Shown: one piece after another, positions 59,076 through 64,000 of the stretch
How the letters are laid out: every line of letters begins with the position of its first letter
How positions within the stretch are numbered: position 1 is the stretch's first letter
Assembly (NCBI GenBank): GCA_023362775.1
Contig: JALMGJ010000137.1
Coordinates: forward strand, 1 to 64,000
DNA length: 64,000 nt
Direction of reading: 5' to 3'
DNA from: Charina bottae
Lineage: Eukaryota > Chordata > Lepidosauria > Squamata > Charinaidae
Notes under the pieces: model-generated
Told to the model about the DNA's origin: nothing
The model's input: the letters and a program-made list of their open reading frames with translations, nothing else
Databases searched by the model: none
Position numbers and translations under genes: made by a program

Positions 59076-61612
59076 CCCTCCGGGATGGGCCGGACCGAAT
59101 GAGGTCAAATTGAAAAACGAAGGCCACCATGAGATTCGGGGTTGAATTTAAGGGTTAGAGGCACTTTTGGATGCTTGATTTGGGACGGCATGATTTTTGG
59201 CCCAAAAATCGAAAAATTCCTGACCGCGGAGTCAGGAAACCCTCCCGGGATGGGCCGGACCGAATGAGGTCAAATTGAAAAACGAAGGCCGCCATGAGAT
59301 TCGGGGTTGAATTTAAGGGTTAGAGGCACTTTTGGATGCTTGATTTGGGACGGCATGATTTTTGGCCCAAAAATCGAATAATTCCTGACCGCGGAGTCAG
59401 GAAACCCTCCCGGGATGGGCCGGACCGAATGAGGTCAAATTGAAAAACGAAGGCCGCCATGAGATTCGGGGTTGAATTTAAGGGTTAGGGGCACTTTTGG
59501 ATGCTTGATTTGGGACGGCATGATTTTTGGCCCAAAAATCGAAAAATTCCTGACCGCGGAGTCAGGAAACCCTCCCGGGATGGGCCGGACCGAATGAGGT
59601 CAAATTGAAAAACGAAGGCCGCCATGAGATTCGGGGTTGAATTTAAGGGTTAGAGGCACTTTTGGATGCTTGATTTGGGACGGCATGATTTTTGGCCCAA
59701 AAATCGAAAAATTCCTGACCGCGGAGTCAGGAAACCCTCCCGGGATGGGCCGGACCGAATGAGGTCAAATTGAAAAACGAAGGCCGCCATGAGATTCGGG
59801 GTTGAATTTAAGGGTTAGGGGCACTTTTGGATGCTTGATTTGGGACGGCATGATTTTTGGCCCAAAAATCGAAAAATTGCTGACCGCGGAGTCAGGAAAC
59901 CCTCCTGGGATGGGCCGGACCGAATGAGGTCAAATTGAAAAACGAAGGCCGCCATGAGATTTGGGGTTGAATTTAAGAGTTATGGGCACTTTTGGGTGCT
60001 TGATTTGGGACGGCATGATTTTTGGCCCAAAAATCGAAAAATTCCTGACCGCGGAGTCAGGAAACCCTCCCGGGATGGGCCGGACCGAATGAGGTCAAAT
60101 TGAAAAACGAAGGCCACCATGAGATTCGGGGTTGAATTTAAGGGTTAGAGGCACTTTTGGATGCTTGATTTGGGACGGCATGATTTTTGGCCCAAAAATC
60201 GAAAAATTCCTGACCGCGGAGTCAGGAAACCCTCCCGGGATGGGCCGGACCGAATGAGGTCAAATGGAAAAACGAAGGCCACCATGAGATTTGGGGTTGA
60301 ATTTAAGGGTTAGAGGCACTTTTGGATGCTTGATTTGGGACGGCATGATTTTTGGCCCAAAAATCGAAAAATTCCTGACCGCGGAGTCAGGAAACCCTCC
60401 CGGGATGGGCCGGACCGAATGAGGTCAAATTGAAAAACGAAGGCCGCCATGAGATTCGGGGTTGAATTTAAAGGTTAGAGGCACTTTTGGATGCTTGATT
60501 TGGGACGGCATGATTTTTGGCCCAAAAATCGAAAAATTCCTGACCGCGGAGTCAGGAAACCCTCCCGGGATGGGCCGGACCGAATGAGGTCAAATTGAAA
60601 AACGAAGGCCGCCATGAGATTCGGGGTTGAATTTAAGGGTTAGAGGCACTTTTGGATGCTTGATTTGGGACGGCATGATTTTTGGCCCAAAAATCGAAAA
60701 ATTCCTGACCGCGGAGTCAGGAAACCCTCCCGGGATGGGCCGGACCGAATGAGGTCAAATTGAAAAACGAAGGCCGCCATGAGATTCGGGGTTGAATTTA
60801 AGGGTTGGGGGCACTTTTGGATGCTTGATTTGGGACGGCATGATTTTTGGCCCAAAAATCGAAAAATTCCTGACCGCGGAGTCAGGAAACCCTCCCGGGA
60901 TGGGCCAGACCGAATGAGGTCAAATTGAAAAACGAAGGCCGCCATGAGATTCGGGGTTGAATTTAAGGGTTAGGGGCACTTTTGGATGCTTGATTTGGGA
61001 CGGCATGATTTTTGGCCCAAAAATCGAAAAATTGCTGACCGCGGAGTCAGGAAACCCTCCCGGGATGGGCCGGACCGAATGAGGTCAAATTGAAAAACGA
61101 AGGCCGCCATGAGATTTGGGGTTGAATTTAAGAGTTATGGGCACTTTTGGGTGCTTGATTTGGGACGGCATGATTTTTGGCCCAAAAATCGAAAAATTCC
61201 TGACCGCGGAGTCAGGAAACCCTCCCGGGATGGGCCGGACGGAATGAGGTCAAATTGAAAAACGAAGGCCGCCATGAGATTCGGAGTTGAATTTAAGGTT
61301 TAGAGGCACTTTTGGATGCTTGATTTGGGACGGCATGATTTTTGGCCCAAAAATCGAAAAATTCCTGACCGCGGAGTCAGGAAACCCTCCCGGGATGGGC
61401 CGGACGGAATGAGGTCAAATTGAAAAACGAAGGCCGCCATGAGATTCGGGGTTGAATTTAAGGGTTAGAGGCACTTTTGGATGCTTGATTTGGGACGGCA
61501 TGATTTTTGGCCCAAAAATCGAAAAATTCCTGACCGCGGAGTCAGGAAACCCTCCCGGGATGGGCCGGACCGAATGAGGTCAAATTGAAAAACGAAGGCC
61601 GCCATGAGATTC
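59076..61612 (+). repeat. Segment matching 52.6-55.0 kb, right copy, entered through a short monomer
   Basis: The block begins beside a monomer with CCCTCCGGGATGGG, one C short, near 59,080. From 59,217 to 61,612 it repeats 52,618-55,013 with one difference noticed (60,472). Its first part also matches 58.3-59.0 kb at an offset of 989 bp (6 x 165 minus that base), with CTCCTGGG at 58,911 and 59,900. It ends where the monomer at 61,613 reads ATTCTGGG instead of ATTCGGGG. Confidence 0.9.
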
Positions 61613-64000
61613 TGGGTTGAATTTAAGAGTTATGGGCACTTTTGGATGCTTGATTTGGGACGGCATGATTTTTGGCCCAAAAATCGAAAAATTCCTGACC
61701 GCGGAGTCAGGAAACCCTCCCGGGATGGGCCGGACCGAATGAGGTCAAATTGAAAAACGAAGGCCGCCATGAGATTCGGGGTTGAATTTAAGAGTTATGG
61801 GCACTTTTGGGTGCTTGATTTGGGACGGCATGATTTTTGGCCCAAAAATCGAAAAATTCCTGACCGCGGAGTCAGGAAACCCTCCCGGGATGGGCCGGAC
61901 CGAATGAGGTCAAATTGAAAAACGAAGGCCGCCATGAGATTCGGGGTTGAATTTAAGGGTTAGAGGCAGTTTTGGATGCTTGATTTGGGACGGCATGATT
62001 TTTGGCCCAAAAATCGAAAAATTCCTGACCGCGGAGTCAGGAAACCCTCCCGGGATGGGCCGGACCGAATGAGGTCAAATTGAAAAACGAAGGCCGCCAT
62101 GAGATTCGGGGTTGAATTTAAGGGTTAGAGGCACTTTTGGATGCTTGATTTGGGACGGCATGATTTTTGGCCCAAAAATCGAAAAATTCCTGACCGCGGA
62201 GTCAGGAAACCCTCCCGGGATGGGCCGGACCGAATGAGGTCAAATTGAAAAACGAAGGCCACCATGAGATTCGGGGTTGAATTTAAGGGTTAGAGGCACT
62301 TTTGGATGGTTGATTTCGGACGGCATGATTTTTGGCCCAAAAATCGAAAAATTCCTGACCGCGGAGTCAGGAAACCCTCCCGGGATGGGCCGGACCGAAT
62401 GAGGTCAAATTGAAAAACGAAGGCCGCCATGAGATTCGGGGTTGAATTTAAGGGTTAGAGGCACTTTTGGATGCTTGATTTGGGACGGCATGATTTTTGG
62501 CCCAAAAATCTAAAAATTCCTGACCGCGGAGTCAGGAAACCCTCCCGGGATGGGCCGGACCGAATGAGGTCAAATTGAAAAACGAAGGCCGCCATGAGAT
62601 TCGGGGTTGAATTTAAGGGTTAGGGGCACTTTTGGATGCTTGATTTGGGACGGCATGATTTTTGGCCCAAAAATCGAAAAATTCCTGACTGCGGAGTCAG
62701 GAAACCCTCCCGGGATGGGCCGGACCGAATGAGGTCAAATTGAAAAACGAAGGCCGCCATGAGATTCGGGGTTGAATTTAAGAGTTATGGGCACTTTTGG
62801 GTGCTTGATTTGGGACGGCATGATTTTTGGCCCAAAAATCGAAAAATTCCTGACCGCGGAGTCAGGAAACCCTCCCGGGATGGGCCGGACCGAATGAGGT
62901 CAAATGGAAAAACGAAGGCCGCCATGAGATTCGGGGTTGAATTTAAGGGTTAGAGGCACTTTTGGATGCTTGATTTGGGACGGCATGATTTTTGGCCCAA
63001 AAATCGAAAAATTCCTGACCGCGGAGTCAGGAAACCCTCCCGGGATGGGCCGACCGAATGAGGTCAAATTGAAAAACGAAGGCCGCCATGAGATTTGGGG
63101 TTGAATTTAAGGGTTAGAGGCACTTTTGGATGCTTGATTTGGGACGGCATGATTTTTGGCCCAAAAATCGAAAAATTCCTGACCGCGGAGTCAGGAAACC
63201 CTCCCGGGATGGGCCGGACCGAATGAGGTCAAATTGAAAAACGAAGGCCGCCATGAGATTCGGGGTTGAATTTAAGGGTTAGGGGCACTTTTGGATGCTT
63301 GATTTGGGACGGCATGATTTTTGGCCCAAAAATCGAAAAATTGCTGACCGCGGAGTCAGGAAACCCTCCCGGGATGGGCCGGACCGAATGAGGTCAAATT
63401 GAAAAACGAAGGCCGCCATGAGATTTGGGGTTGAATTTAAGAGTTATGGGCACTTTTGGGTGCTTGATTTGGGACGGCATGATTTTTGGCCCAAAAATCG
63501 AAAAATTCCTGACCGCGGAGTCAGGAAACCCTCCCGGGATGGGCCGGACCGAATGAGGTCAAATTGAAAAACGAAGGCCGCCATGAGATTCGGGGTTGAA
63601 TTTAAGAGTTATGGGCACTTTTGGGTGCTTGATTTGGGACGGCATGATTTTTGGCCCAAAAATCGAAAAATTCCTGACCGCGGAGTCAGAAAACCCTCCC
63701 GGGATGGGCCGGACCGAATGAGGTCAAATTGAAAAACGAAGGCCGCCATGAGATTCGGGGTTGAATTTAAGGGTTAGAGGCAGTTTTGGATGCTTGATTT
63801 GGGACGGCATGATTTTTGGCCCAAAAATCGAAAAATTCCTGACCGCGGAGTCAGGAAACCCTCCCGGGATGGGCCGGACCGAATGAGGTCAAATTGAAAA
63901 ACGAAGGCCGCCATGAGATTCGGGGTTGAATTTAAGGGTTAGGGGCACTTTTGGATGCTTGATTTGGGACGGCATGATTTTTGGCCAAAAAATCGAAAAA
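61613..64000 (+). repeat. Right-edge monomers, weakly ordered
   Basis: About 14 monomers have no clear higher-order period. The GAGTTATGGGC variant recurs near 61,628, 61,792, 62,782, 63,430 and 63,606, the last four paired with TTGGGTGC, and GGCAGTTTTGG occurs near 61,966 and 63,781. A one-base deletion (GGGCCGACC for GGGCCGGACC) lies near 63,050. The final monomer carries GGCCAAAAAATC near 63,984, breaking dyad 1, and the array runs off the window end at monomer position 162. The 64-codon plus-strand open frame at 62,759-62,953 is the satellite itself, kept open by GAGTTATGGG, and is not a gene. Confidence 0.88.

Larger units (their letters stand above)
1..64000 (+). repeat. 165-bp satellite DNA array filling the window (about 388 monomers)
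   Basis: The same 165-bp unit recurs without a break from base 1 to base 64,000, always in the same orientation. Landmarks in monomer order are CTGACCGCGG, CCCGGG, GGTCAAATTG, CCATGAGATT, CACTTTTGG, GGCATGATTTTTGG and AAAAATCGAAAAATT. Neighbouring monomers usually differ at a handful of positions. No unique sequence, transposon, microsatellite or strand switch interrupts the array. The length sits in the nucleosome-repeat range typical of centromeric satellites; a centromeric or pericentromeric role is inference. I do not recognise the family. Both strands show short open frames of 63 to 156 codons (many on -, one at 62,759-62,953 on +). All are the satellite read through, because 165 is 55 codons, and none is annotated as a gene. 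Confidence 0.98.

Noticed and set aside
62759..62953. Plus-strand 64-codon open frame.
   Set aside because: It is the satellite read on the other strand, kept open by the GAGTTATGGG variant. It begins and ends inside ordinary monomers.
1..64000. CRISPR array or other repeat-spacer system.
   Set aside because: There are no unique spacers. The whole 165 bp repeats, the variants are shared between units, and no associated genes exist.
1..64000. Ribosomal RNA or 5S gene cluster, tRNA cluster, or retrotransposon LTR arrays.
   Set aside because: No recognisable rRNA, tRNA or internal promoter motifs, no TG...CA ends with target-site duplications, no poly-A or polypurine tract, and the unit is too short for rDNA.
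1..64000. Assigning a species or named satellite family.
   Set aside because: I do not recognise the 165-bp sequence. Length and composition alone do not distinguish known families, so any name would be a guess.

Overview
The whole 64,000-base window is one uninterrupted tandem satellite array. A monomer of 165 bp (a few variants are 164 or 166 bp) repeats head to tail on the same strand from the first base to the last. Base 1 is monomer position 6 and base 64,000 is position 162, taking position 1 as the first base of CTGACCGCGG. That gives about 388 monomers with a net length balance of only -12 bp. I see no gene, RNA gene, transposon, unique spacer, CRISPR array or inverted segment anywhere. 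The open reading frames are by-products: 165 is exactly 55 codons, so any frame without a stop in one monomer stays open into the next.

A nucleosome-sized, homogenised satellite with higher-order repeats (HORs) points to a eukaryotic nuclear chromosome, most likely centromeric or pericentromeric heterochromatin from a long-read assembly. I do not recognise the satellite family or species. A plant is a reasonable guess but the sequence does not prove it. The consensus monomer is 82/165 G+C (49.7%), purine-rich on the + strand (50 G to 32 C), and not CpG-depleted (10 CpG).

Layout. (1) 1-13,203: family A, with short HORs whose units are 5, 6, 7, 7 and 8 monomers (1,482-6,931), then irregular 5-mers and a dimer expansion near 12.2-13.0 kb. 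(2) 13,204-20,160: family B, with a duplicated 7-mer (1,155 bp), a duplicated 6-mer (990 bp) and a 5-mer (825 bp). (3) 20,161-24,120: a 12-mer (1,980 bp) in two nearly identical copies. (4) 24,121 to about 42,000: family C, a 22-mer HOR (3,627 bp) present as full, truncated, expanded and 21-mer copies. (5) About 42,000-50,796: a related block, then a 17-mer (2,804 bp) tandem duplication carrying a strikingly divergent monomer pair. (6) 50,797-61,612: interleaved duplications at offsets of 4,125, 1,485, 989 and 6,599 bp. (7) 61,613-64,000: less ordered monomers.

Each monomer carries two adjacent dyad symmetries within about 47 bp: a 19-bp near-palindrome and an 8+6+8 inverted repeat. Several HOR copies end in hybrid monomers, which pins past unequal exchanges to windows of 8 to about 85 bp. 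There is no conventional gene system here. The interest lies in the satellite's architecture and its record of recombination.
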